DNA from: an uncultured bacterium
Lineage (GTDB): Bacteria; Bacteroidota; Bacteroidia; Bacteroidales; Bacteroidaceae
Length of the DNA: 14,415 nt
Reading direction: 5' to 3'
Assembly (NCBI GenBank): GCA_945788485.1
Contig: CALZMB010000025.1
Span: 1-14,415, forward strand
Shown here: positions 6,234 through 13,091 of the stretch, in pieces
How the letters are laid out: the number at the start of each line of letters is the position of its first letter
Numbering within the stretch: position 1 is the first letter of the stretch
Position numbers and translations under genes: made by a program
Notes under the pieces: model-generated
What the model was told of the DNA's origin: nothing
Seen by the model: the letters and a program-made list of their open reading frames with translations, nothing else
The model's database searches: none

Positions 6234-7265
6234 CTATTTTAATCCGAAACAGATTCGGACAAGCCTGACAGGACACTTTTCTATAATCTGCGTGACAAGC
6301 AAAGGCATGAATAAACCGAAAGACAGATTCAGCAGGTAAAATAAGAAGAACAAATTCTCATTATAGAACAACTTCTTCCACAACACTAATTCTACGAACG
6401 CCTGAAACATATAAGACATGAGATAAATCTGATATATATGACTGCCTATATATGAGAATTCAAGACTCAGGTGTCTTGAGAAACAAAGAACCATCGACAC
6501 CATTGCCAATATACCAACAATAGATGTTATCAAATCCACATCAAAATGATACATGACTGCATATATCACGACAAGGAAGAAAAACAAGAATGAATTATCG
6601 AGATATTTGTACAAAGAATATCTGAAAAACATAATGCCGAAATAAAAATAAAAGAAATAATGGTTTATTTCAGAATAGTTGAAATAATTTTCATCTGCTG
6701 GGACACTGATGTCAAGAAAATATCCTAAAAAGGACATGGCAAGCAAAACAAACATAAAGAATGTGTTTTTGCAAGCATAACGATAAACCGGATAAAACAG
6801 CATAAGCTCCATCAATGTGGCAAGAAACCAAAGAACTGCTGAACTATGGTTGGCATAAAGGACAAAAGACTCCAGATAATAATTCAAGGTGATATTGACA
6901 GGTGTCTTGACTATACCATCCATCAATGCCTTTATCAGAAAATACACCGTGACAAAGAAAAAGAAAGGTGCCATTATCCTGATGAATTTGTCTTTATACA
7001 AGGACAAGACGCTCCAGTTTTTCTTTATTCTGCTTATATATAATAAACCTCCGGAAATAAAAATGAACAACGGCATACGTATAGGCTGGAAAGGATATGT
7101 TATTGAAGAGCAGAACACATGATTCTCCCCGGTTGTCATATCTATCAAATGTATGTGATACATGACAACCAATACGATATTTATGGTTCTCAACAGTGAT
7201 AGCCATTGTATATTTTCAGACTTGTTCTGAATGTTCATAAGTATCATGGTGCGAATGCAGCGCAC
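6234..7265 (-). CDS. Acyltransferase family 3 integral membrane protein
   Basis: This protein probably O-acylates (for example O-acetylates) a surface glycan at the inner membrane. It has 343 residues and about ten hydrophobic segments throughout. The N-terminal LRTINIVLVVMYHIHL at 25-40 carries the Arg and His (Arg26, His37) of the family, RMPLFIFISGGLLY at 63-76 matches the RxPLFFFxSGFL motif, and LWFLATLMELMLFYPV at 145-160 is the LWFL helix. Length is slightly below the usual 350-400. The start is uncertain: MRCIRT at 7265, or the methionines at residues 7 and 10. MNIQNKSENIQW at residue 10 looks most natural. The gene is visibly much richer in A and T than its neighbours and in Phe, Tyr, Ile and Asn, which suggests acquisition by transfer. 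It sits between porZ and a GT2, about 32 bp and 59 bp away. Confidence 0.88.
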   Translation of the reverse strand: MRCIRTMILMNIQNKSENIQWLSLLRTINIVLVVMYHIHLIDMTTGENHVFCSSITYPFQPIRMPLFIFISGGLLYISRIKKNWSVLSLYKDKFIRIMAPFFFFVTVYFLIKALMDGIVKTPVNITLNYYLESFVLYANHSSAVLWFLATLMELMLFYPVYRYACKNTFFMFVLLAMSFLGYFLDISVPADENYFNYSEINHYFFYFYFGIMFFRYSLYKYLDNSFLFFFLVVIYAVMYHFDVDLITSIVGILAMVSMVLCFSRHLSLEFSYIGSHIYQIYLMSYMFQAFVELVLWKKLFYNENLFFLFYLLNLSFGLFMPLLVTQIIEKCPVRLVRICFGLK

Positions 7266-7297
7266 AATTAATCTGATGATAACATATCATAATATCA

Positions 7298-9394
7298 TCA
7301 TCTCACCACCCCGATTTTCGTCACCACGCCTTTCGAGCCGTCGCTCTTCGCCACGAGCACCATATACATGCCTGAAGCTACAGGCTTGCCCTCGGTGTCG
7401 CAGCCGTTCCAGCGGTAGGAACCGCCGGCGCAGCGGCCGGAGTGGACAAGGCGGCCGGAGGAGGTGACAATCTTCACGTCGGTGTTCTCCGCCAAGCCCA
7501 TGATGACGATGTCGCCTGTATGCTCGGGCGTGACGGGATTGGGATATGCCCATACGTTGCCGGAAGACATCTCGCCGTCGGCAGAGATATTGCCGCTGAC
7601 ATCGCTCTGATATGCGCAGAGGCCTTTGTCCGTGGCGAAATACACGATACCGGTGGCGTCGTCAATCAGTATGTCGTAGATGATGTCTGACATGAGCGGC
7701 GTGTCGGCAGAGGTGAAATGCGCTATCTGAGTGTTGTTGTCGCTGCTGATGAGGAAGACGCCGTTGCCTACGGTGCCGAACCATTTGCGGTTCATGGCAT
7801 CGACGGCGATGCAGCGCACCGTGATGCCGTCGAGGAGATAGTCGGCATAGTTGGTGCCGTCGTTGCGCGGCACTTTATGTTTCGTGACGTTCAGTGTCGC
7901 GCTGTCTGTCGTGCGGTTGTCGTCGTAGGTGAAATAGAATGGGCCGGATGTGGTGGCAAGCCAGATGTTGCCGCGGCGGTCTTCTACGATGTCGTAGAGA
8001 TAGTCTGCCTCAATGCTGTTGACGTCCTGGTCCAGGATATTACGGTAGGTGGTGAGGAGGTCTGAGGTGTAGTCGTATTTGAACACCGCCTGATGGCCGT
8101 AGAAGCTGTTCACCCACCACATCAGGCCGTTGGTGGGGCTGATGAACGTGCCTTGCATATCCATGCCGAGGCGGTTGTCGAAGGTGATGTCGTCGTGCGG
8201 GTGGCGCACGATGGTGTTGTCGGGCGAGAGAGTGACGATATTGTCGTCGGTCCATCCGAACATCGTCCACAACGTGTTGTTGCGGTCGTAGAGCATCGAG
8301 CAGACGAGAGATTCGGTTGTGCTGATATTATATGTCGGCGGCACAGGACTGTTGGTAGGGTTAAGGCAGTTGACGATGCGGTCGTTTCGGTATTCCACCA
8401 GCCCGTTTCTGCCTCCGCTCCAGAAGTGTGTATTGTCTGCTGGGTCAAACGCCATGCAGTTGACGTCAAGATATTCCATGCCGAGCATCTCTTCCGATGG
8501 CTTCTCTAACTCATGCCATGTCTCATTCTCCATATACTGCACCCTGCCTTTCACTCCAACTCGCATGCCAGCCGAGAAATGTCCCGCCGTGCCGTAGAGC
8601 CTGCCGTTGTGCTGGTAGAGACGCCAGAAATCGTTCGACACAGGACCGTCGGGCATGACGCCGGTGGCTACGGGCACCATCTCGCCGCCCTCTTCCTTGT
8701 AGCGCGTCAGTCTGCCGTTGCTGTCGGCAGCCCAATAGCAGTTGTTTGCAGTGTCGGGAGTATAGGCGGCTTTGTCGAGAGGGGCATAGGGCATGGCGTA
8801 GTGCCACTCGTTCTTGTTGAGAAGGTTGTCGGCGAAGTCGCCTTTCAGTATGCCGCGCTCTTCGGTGGCGGCGTAGATGCTGTTGCCTTCGATATAACAA
8901 TAGCTGACGCTGCAACCCAGCATATAGCTGTCGGTGACATACCTGTTGCGTGTGTCGAACTTCACAATGCCGAACGATGTGCAGATATAGACGAAACGGT
9001 CTGTTGCAAACAGGTAATTGATGTTCTTCTCTCCGCTGAGGCTTTTGTCTTTGATGTCAGTGTTGTATGTGATATCGTTTTCTGCCGCCATGATGTCGAA
9101 CGTAGCATCGCTGTATGCTATGACGAGTACGCGCGTCGCCGGCACCCACTTGATGTGCTTGATGTCTGTGCTGTTGAGACAGGTGGTGCGGTCGTATGTT
9201 GTCAGTGATCCGTCGGCGGTATTGTAGGAGTAGAGGGCTGACGAGGCGAGGACATAGACTTCCTTCCCCGCCGGTTCTATCTCCTTGATGTCGCTGTATG
9301 AGGAGAAGAGCCTCCACGAGCCGGCAGGCAATGGCAGCGCACTGACAGTGACAGCCAGCAGGAGGAACGTTGTGAGGGTTCGTTTCATAGGCAT
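7298..9394 (-). CDS. porZ: PorZ-like type IX secretion surface protein (beta-propellers plus C-terminal domain)
   Basis: PorZ is a cell-surface part of the type IX secretion attachment complex with PorU, PorV and PorQ; in Porphyromonas gingivalis it binds anionic LPS and helps PorU cut and anchor cargo. This copy has 698 residues. A signal peptide (MKRTLTTFLLLAVTVSAL, from Met3) is followed by PorZ N-terminal propeller signatures: WRLFSSYSDIKEIEPAGKEV at 27-46, VLVIAYSDATFDIM at 89-102, DKSLSGEKNINYLF at 116-129 and CTSFGIVKFDT at 138-148. Residues 370-600 contain two-component-regulator-type propeller blades, for example YDIVEDRRGNIWLATT at 467-482 and VYFATDKGLCAY at 584-595. Residues about 615-698, starting WAYPNPVTPE and ending GVVTKIGVVR, form a type-A sorting-like Ig domain. 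The start is ATG 9394 or 9388. It follows a GT2 gene by 11 bp, which suggests co-transcription with glycan genes. Confidence 0.87.
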   Translation of the reverse strand: MPMKRTLTTFLLLAVTVSALPLPAGSWRLFSSYSDIKEIEPAGKEVYVLASSALYSYNTADGSLTTYDRTTCLNSTDIKHIKWVPATRVLVIAYSDATFDIMAAENDITYNTDIKDKSLSGEKNINYLFATDRFVYICTSFGIVKFDTRNRYVTDSYMLGCSVSYCYIEGNSIYAATEERGILKGDFADNLLNKNEWHYAMPYAPLDKAAYTPDTANNCYWAADSNGRLTRYKEEGGEMVPVATGVMPDGPVSNDFWRLYQHNGRLYGTAGHFSAGMRVGVKGRVQYMENETWHELEKPSEEMLGMEYLDVNCMAFDPADNTHFWSGGRNGLVEYRNDRIVNCLNPTNSPVPPTYNISTTESLVCSMLYDRNNTLWTMFGWTDDNIVTLSPDNTIVRHPHDDITFDNRLGMDMQGTFISPTNGLMWWVNSFYGHQAVFKYDYTSDLLTTYRNILDQDVNSIEADYLYDIVEDRRGNIWLATTSGPFYFTYDDNRTTDSATLNVTKHKVPRNDGTNYADYLLDGITVRCIAVDAMNRKWFGTVGNGVFLISSDNNTQIAHFTSADTPLMSDIIYDILIDDATGIVYFATDKGLCAYQSDVSGNISADGEMSSGNVWAYPNPVTPEHTGDIVIMGLAENTDVKIVTSSGRLVHSGRCAGGSYRWNGCDTEGKPVASGMYMVLVAKSDGSKGVVTKIGVVR

Positions 9395-9405
9395 GGCAGA
9401 GGGAG

Positions 9406-10305
9406 TTAGTTGTCGTGGCGTGTGATGCGGCTCTGCTGCTCGCGTATCTCGTTGTCGAGCTTCTGGTTGCAGGCTTTGCGCTGTGCATCGTCAAACCATC
9501 CCCACTTGTTGAAATATTTCATGATGCTGAAGATATGCACCATAAGCAGATAGATGCTGTGGCGCGAGGCGCGTGAGAATTTGTGATAGACGGGCACTAA
9601 GGGATAGTAAATCGTCTTGTAACGGCTGTGCATACGGCGCGTGAAGTCGATATCCTCAGCATATAGGAAGAACCGCTCGTCGAACATGCCCACCTCTTTC
9701 ACCGCCTCTGTCCGCAGGAACATGAAGCATCCGGAGAGAAAGGGTACATTCAGCGTCATGCGGAACTCCGAATCGCGCAGCTCGAAGCGTCTGTTGCGCT
9801 TCTTTATCATGAAAGGGGGCAGGCAGAGCCGTCCGAACATGTCAAGCGGCGTCGGCAGCATCTTCGCGAGGGGTTGTATCTCTCCGTTGGGATAGAGCAC
9901 CTTCGGCATCATCTGCCCGACATCCTTATGCTGCTCCATATATTCCAGCAACGCGGGGATGACTCTCGGGCCGAACCAGATGTCGGGATTGACGACGAGA
10001 TGGTATGTTGCGCCGAGCTTCTGCGCCTCGCGCAGCGCAACGTTATGTCCGCCTCCGTAGCCGTTGTTCTCGTGGCGGATATATGTGATGGCAAGCCCTT
10101 CTTCTGCCACACGGCGGCGAAGTATCGGCTCACCGGTGAGAACGCGGCCCTTGAACTCGTTCAGCTCTTCTTCAAGATGCGGCATGATGTCGTATGAGTG
10201 GTCGATGACCCATATCATGCCGACAGGCGAGGCGAAGAGGCTTCGCAATACAGGTTCGATGTCGAGGAGATGGTGGTTGTATGTTACAATTGAGGCGGTA
10301 ACCAT
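9406..10305 (-). CDS. GT2 glycosyltransferase, rhamnosyltransferase-like (WbbL/COG1216 type)
   Basis: This cytoplasmic GT-A enzyme has 299 residues and resembles WbbL/RfbN-type rhamnosyltransferases that build LPS or cell-wall glycans. The N-terminus MVTASIVTYN is the first Rossmann strand. NNGYGGGHNVALREA at 80-94 is the conserved GxGGGxN loop of the family. The metal site is NPD (LVVNPDIWF, 103-111), the usual variant of DxD in this subgroup. LNVPFLSGCFMFLRTEA at 185-201 and MFDERFFLYAEDIDFTRR at 207-224 give the acceptor and catalytic-base region. VYHKFSRASRHS near 239-250 is also family-like. The last 40 residues are charged. It starts about 58 bp after the YitT-RdgB fusion and ends 11 bp before porZ, so these genes likely share a transcript. 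The rhamnose assignment is by family resemblance only. Confidence 0.9.
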   Translation of the reverse strand: MVTASIVTYNHHLLDIEPVLRSLFASPVGMIWVIDHSYDIMPHLEEELNEFKGRVLTGEPILRRRVAEEGLAITYIRHENNGYGGGHNVALREAQKLGATYHLVVNPDIWFGPRVIPALLEYMEQHKDVGQMMPKVLYPNGEIQPLAKMLPTPLDMFGRLCLPPFMIKKRNRRFELRDSEFRMTLNVPFLSGCFMFLRTEAVKEVGMFDERFFLYAEDIDFTRRMHSRYKTIYYPLVPVYHKFSRASRHSIYLLMVHIFSIMKYFNKWGWFDDAQRKACNQKLDNEIREQQSRITRHDN

Positions 10306-10363
10306 TGCTTTCTTTTAGTTCTTGCTATAGTGGGAGTGCAGCCCCCTAAGCATGATGAACTGT

Positions 10364-11893
10364 TTATTGCTTTACTTTCACGTTAAGGAGGAAATCAGCA
10401 AGTTTCTCTGTCGCCACGGCACGGTGCGAGATTTTGTTCTTCACCTCGTCGCCCAACTCGGCAAAGGTCTGGCCGTAGCCGTCGGGCTGGAAGACGGGGT
10501 CATAGCCGAAGCCGTCCGTGCCGTGACGCTCGGTGGTGATAGTGCCGCTTACTATTCCTTCGAAAAGATATTCCTTGTCGCCGAAGACGAGTGCGATAGA
10601 GGTGCGGAACTGCGCGCTGCGGTTGCTCTTGCCGTTGAGCTTGGCAAGGAGCTTGCGCATATTGGCTTCCGTGTCGTGATCTTTCGTCTTGTCGAGCAGC
10701 GGGTCGTAATAGTCGGGGTCATCGAGGTTGGCATAGCGTGCCGAGAAGACGCCCGGCGCGCCGTTGAGGGCTTCCACCTCAAGGCCGGTGTCATCGGCGA
10801 AGCAGTTGAAGCCGTAGTATTTCTTTATGTAGCGCGCCTTCTCCATCGCGTTCTCCTCAAGTGTGGCATGCGTCTCGGGCAGGCTGGCGGTGCATCCCAC
10901 TTCCTTCAGCGAGCGCACCTCGAAGCGGTCGCCGAGGATGGCGCGCACCTCTTTCAGCTTGTTAGCGTTGTTTGTCGCAAAGACGATGATAGGTTTCTGA
11001 CCCTTCACCTTAGTCTTCATAACGTCGAAGCCCTCGCCATACACGTTCTGGGCGTTGGTGATGGAGACGAAACAGGTGGGATCGACACGTTTTATCTCGC
11101 GCATCACCGTCTCGGCATATCGCTTGCTGCAGATGCAGACAAGCACCTTGCGGGTGGTCTTCGTGTACCAGCCGTAGCCGTCGAGCACAGTAACTCCGAA
11201 GCCGTGGCGGTTGACGGCGTCGGCGATGGCGCTGTGGTTTCGCGAGAAGATTTTTATCTCCACCGCCTGATGGAAGCGGCGGGTGAAGAAATCGAGCGTC
11301 ATGGCGGCAAGCACCAGAAGGACGTAGCCGAATATCACGCGCTGTATGTCGTGGAAGACAAGGTAGCAGCTGGAAACTATAAGGATGTCACAGAACATGA
11401 TGACTTGTCCGAGCGAGAAATCCTTGTATTTGTTGATGCACGCCGCGATGATGTCGGTGCCTCCCGTTGAGCCGTTATAATAAAAGCTGATGCTGAGGCC
11501 GAAGCCTTCGAGCAACGCCCCGAGCACGCAGGCCATGAAGATCTCGTTGCCGAGCAGCTGCGGCAGCTGGTGCGTGACAGGGTCTTCGATGACACGCTGA
11601 CACACCCACAGCCAGAAGGTGATGAGGCCGAAGCCCCATATCGTCTTCAGGCAGAAGCGCAGCCCGACAATCTTCGCCGCGAGGACGAGGAATACAATGT
11701 TGATAATCGAATACGAGATCTGAATCTCTATGCCGGTGGCATAGTAGATGATCGCCGCTATACCGGCCACGCCGCCAGTCGCCAGTCCGTAGGGCAGCAT
11801 GAAGAGTGTTACGCCGAGAGCGTAGATGAGCGTTGCGACGGCTACCATGAAATAGTCGCGCACCTCAAGCAACAGGAATTTCTTGTTCAGCAT
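10364..11893 (-). CDS. rdgB: Fusion of a YitT-family membrane protein with RdgB/HAM1 NTP pyrophosphatase
   Basis: One 509-codon frame joins two families that are usually separate. Residues 1-290 are a complete YitT/DUF2179 protein: about six membrane segments, GSTGGTDIIAACIN at 141-154, and the C-terminal soluble DUF2179 part (GWYTKTTRKVLVCICSKRYA at 241-260, ending NVYGEGFD). Residues 300-509 are a complete non-canonical purine NTP pyrophosphatase, which hydrolyses dITP, XTP and ITP to the monophosphate and pyrophosphate: FATNNANKLKEV at 305-316, LPETHATLEENAMEKA at 338-353, ADDTGLEVEALNGAPG at 366-381, GTDGFGYDPVF at 458-468 and KNKISHRAVA at 485-494. Both catalytic sets look intact. The junction VMKTKVKGQKPIIVF contains an ATG and a GTG that could restart translation, so separate RdgB may also be made. 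It heads the minus-strand series. YitT function is unknown. Confidence 0.9.
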   Translation of the reverse strand: MLNKKFLLLEVRDYFMVAVATLIYALGVTLFMLPYGLATGGVAGIAAIIYYATGIEIQISYSIINIVFLVLAAKIVGLRFCLKTIWGFGLITFWLWVCQRVIEDPVTHQLPQLLGNEIFMACVLGALLEGFGLSISFYYNGSTGGTDIIAACINKYKDFSLGQVIMFCDILIVSSCYLVFHDIQRVIFGYVLLVLAAMTLDFFTRRFHQAVEIKIFSRNHSAIADAVNRHGFGVTVLDGYGWYTKTTRKVLVCICSKRYAETVMREIKRVDPTCFVSITNAQNVYGEGFDVMKTKVKGQKPIIVFATNNANKLKEVRAILGDRFEVRSLKEVGCTASLPETHATLEENAMEKARYIKKYYGFNCFADDTGLEVEALNGAPGVFSARYANLDDPDYYDPLLDKTKDHDTEANMRKLLAKLNGKSNRSAQFRTSIALVFGDKEYLFEGIVSGTITTERHGTDGFGYDPVFQPDGYGQTFAELGDEVKNKISHRAVATEKLADFLLNVKVKQ

Positions 11894-12025
11894 AGTATAT
11901 AGTAAATAAAAAGCCAGATGCTATCCTTCACTATTATCCGCCTCATATAAACAGGTGGACAGAAGGTTGTGTTCAATAGTGATGCAGAATCGTCGTTCAT
12001 AACCGTAAAACAACAGCAGAAACGA

Positions 12026-12946
12026 CTACAACGACATGACGTCATCTTCAGACAAGCCTGTGGCTTTCATAATGTCTGCGACACTAAAGCCCATCGATTT
12101 CAAGTTGCGGGCTGTCAACAGGATGCCTTCAGCACGTCCTTCAGCACGTCCTTCAGCACGTCCTTCAGCTCGTCCTTCGGCACGTCCTTCAGCTCGTCCT
12201 TCGGCATGTCCTTCCCTTTTTGCGGTGTCAAGCACGTCGTTCTGAACCATGATATCATCCATGTGGGCATCGTATGCCCTGCGCTCTTTGTCGTTCATCG
12301 TCATATAGAGCAGTTTCTGGCGAGCTTCTTTCAGTCCCGGCGTCGTGGTGTCTTCCTTAATGCGGTTGTTCTTCAGATAGTCGAGCCATTCCTCTATAGG
12401 AGTGGTGGCGACACTGTTGAACTCGTTTACACGTATGATGTAATACTCCGGGAATACGTCATGCGGAACACGCATCCGCAACTCCTCCTCCTCCTTTGTG
12501 TTCACCACGAGCAGGTCGTTCGTGTGAACGCCGGTGAAGACGGTCTTGCCGTGATACAGGTAGTCGCTGCCCTTGCCAAGGTCAAAATACAGGATGTTGA
12601 TAGAGTAAACCTTCTTTACCTTGTCGTATTTCTGGCCAATCTCTATGTGTTCTGTAATGGCTTTCGATACGCCGTAGAGCATTCTCTGGAGGAAATACAG
12701 CTGGCGTGTGAGTTGCACCTCGACAATTACTATCTCGCCTCTGGAGTTCTTCGCCTTTATGTCCACGCGGTTGAACTTGTCGGTTGAGGTCTCTTGGTTT
12801 CCCTCGCTCTCCAGCAGCTCGACGATTGTCACTTCTTCGCCTGTGAGGACTGTTATCAGCCCTTCCAGGACAGCGAAGTTGGCTTTGTCGCGCAACATTC
12901 GCTTCACGGCCCAGTCAAAACGGATATATTTGTTGTTCACTTCCAT
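12026..12946 (-). CDS. Rpn-type PD-(D/E)XK nuclease / putative transposase family (TIGR01784)
   Basis: Members of this family resemble Rpn recombination-promoting nucleases and cut DNA with a PD-(D/E)XK fold; many are labelled transposase although they lack terminal repeats. This copy has 306 residues, normal length. KYIRFDWAVKRMLRDKANFA at 6-25 is the typical N-terminus. The nuclease core is at 55-80, where Asp62 in NRVDIKAKN and the EVQ motif (Glu76-Val77-Gln78) form the D-x13-ExQ active site. YFLQRMLYGVSKAI and FPEYYIIRVNEFN are also family features. Seven AEG(R) repeats at about 240-267 form a charged linker before a C-terminal helical domain (FSVADIMKATGLSEDDVMSL), which looks like a DNA-binding or dimer helix. 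A TATCTTTG promoter box lies about 65 bp upstream. It sits between leuS and the YitT-RdgB gene, all on the same strand, without visible inverted repeats or target duplication. Confidence 0.9.
   Translation of the reverse strand: MEVNNKYIRFDWAVKRMLRDKANFAVLEGLITVLTGEEVTIVELLESEGNQETSTDKFNRVDIKAKNSRGEIVIVEVQLTRQLYFLQRMLYGVSKAITEHIEIGQKYDKVKKVYSINILYFDLGKGSDYLYHGKTVFTGVHTNDLLVVNTKEEEELRMRVPHDVFPEYYIIRVNEFNSVATTPIEEWLDYLKNNRIKEDTTTPGLKEARQKLLYMTMNDKERRAYDAHMDDIMVQNDVLDTAKREGHAEGRAEGRAEGRAEGRAEGRAEGRAEGILLTARNLKSMGFSVADIMKATGLSEDDVMSL
12126..12209 (-). repeat. Seven 12-bp tandem repeats coding for AEGR units
   Basis: Seven exact-length 12-mers based on CCTTCAGCACGT run from 12126 to 12209; three are identical and four differ by one or two bases. 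They encode the repeated Ala-Glu-Gly-Arg linker of the nuclease. As the unit is a multiple of three, gain or loss of copies would change linker length without breaking the frame. Confidence 0.95.
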
Positions 12947-13011
12947 AAACGTATTTTTTACAGGTGTTTATGAGGGTTCTTTCAATGAATGACGGCGTCT
13001 TCTCTTTCGGA

Positions 13012-13019
13012 CAAAGATA
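13012..13019 (-). promoter_or_regulatory. Bacteroidetes -7 promoter box for the nuclease gene
   Basis: Read on the minus strand, 13019-13012 is TATCTTTG, an exact match to the Bacteroidetes -7 consensus TAnnTTTG. The nuclease start is 65 bp downstream, giving a leader of roughly 58 nt. No clear -33 TTTG is seen at 19-21 bp further upstream, so the call rests on the -7 box and its position. Confidence 0.65.
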
Positions 13020-13040
13020 GTGTATCGATGTTTACCGTTG

Positions 13041-13074
13041 ATGCTCTCCCATGCCATTGGGCATGAGGGAGCAT
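13041..13074 (-). terminator. Hairpin downstream of leuS, possible terminator
   Basis: ATGCTCTCCCATGCC at 13041-13055 pairs with GGCATGAGGGAGCAT at 13060-13074 with two imperfect positions (one wobble, one mismatch) and a 4-nt loop. It begins 17 bp after the leuS stop, the right place for a terminator on the minus strand. There is no T run on that strand after the stem, so it may need other factors or act on RNA stability. Confidence 0.5.
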
Positions 13075-13091
13075 TTTCTGTATATGGGTGT

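Noticed and set aside
10352..11470. 372-codon open frame on the plus strand opposite the YitT-RdgB gene
   Set aside because: It is the complement of a conserved RdgB and DUF2179 sequence and shows no family features of its own.
12126..12209. CRISPR or intergenic minisatellite
   Set aside because: The 12-bp units are contiguous, in frame and inside the nuclease gene.
12026..12946. Insertion sequence with a transposase
   Set aside because: The family is often labelled transposase, but no terminal inverted repeats or target duplication are visible; the motifs are of a PD-(D/E)XK nuclease.
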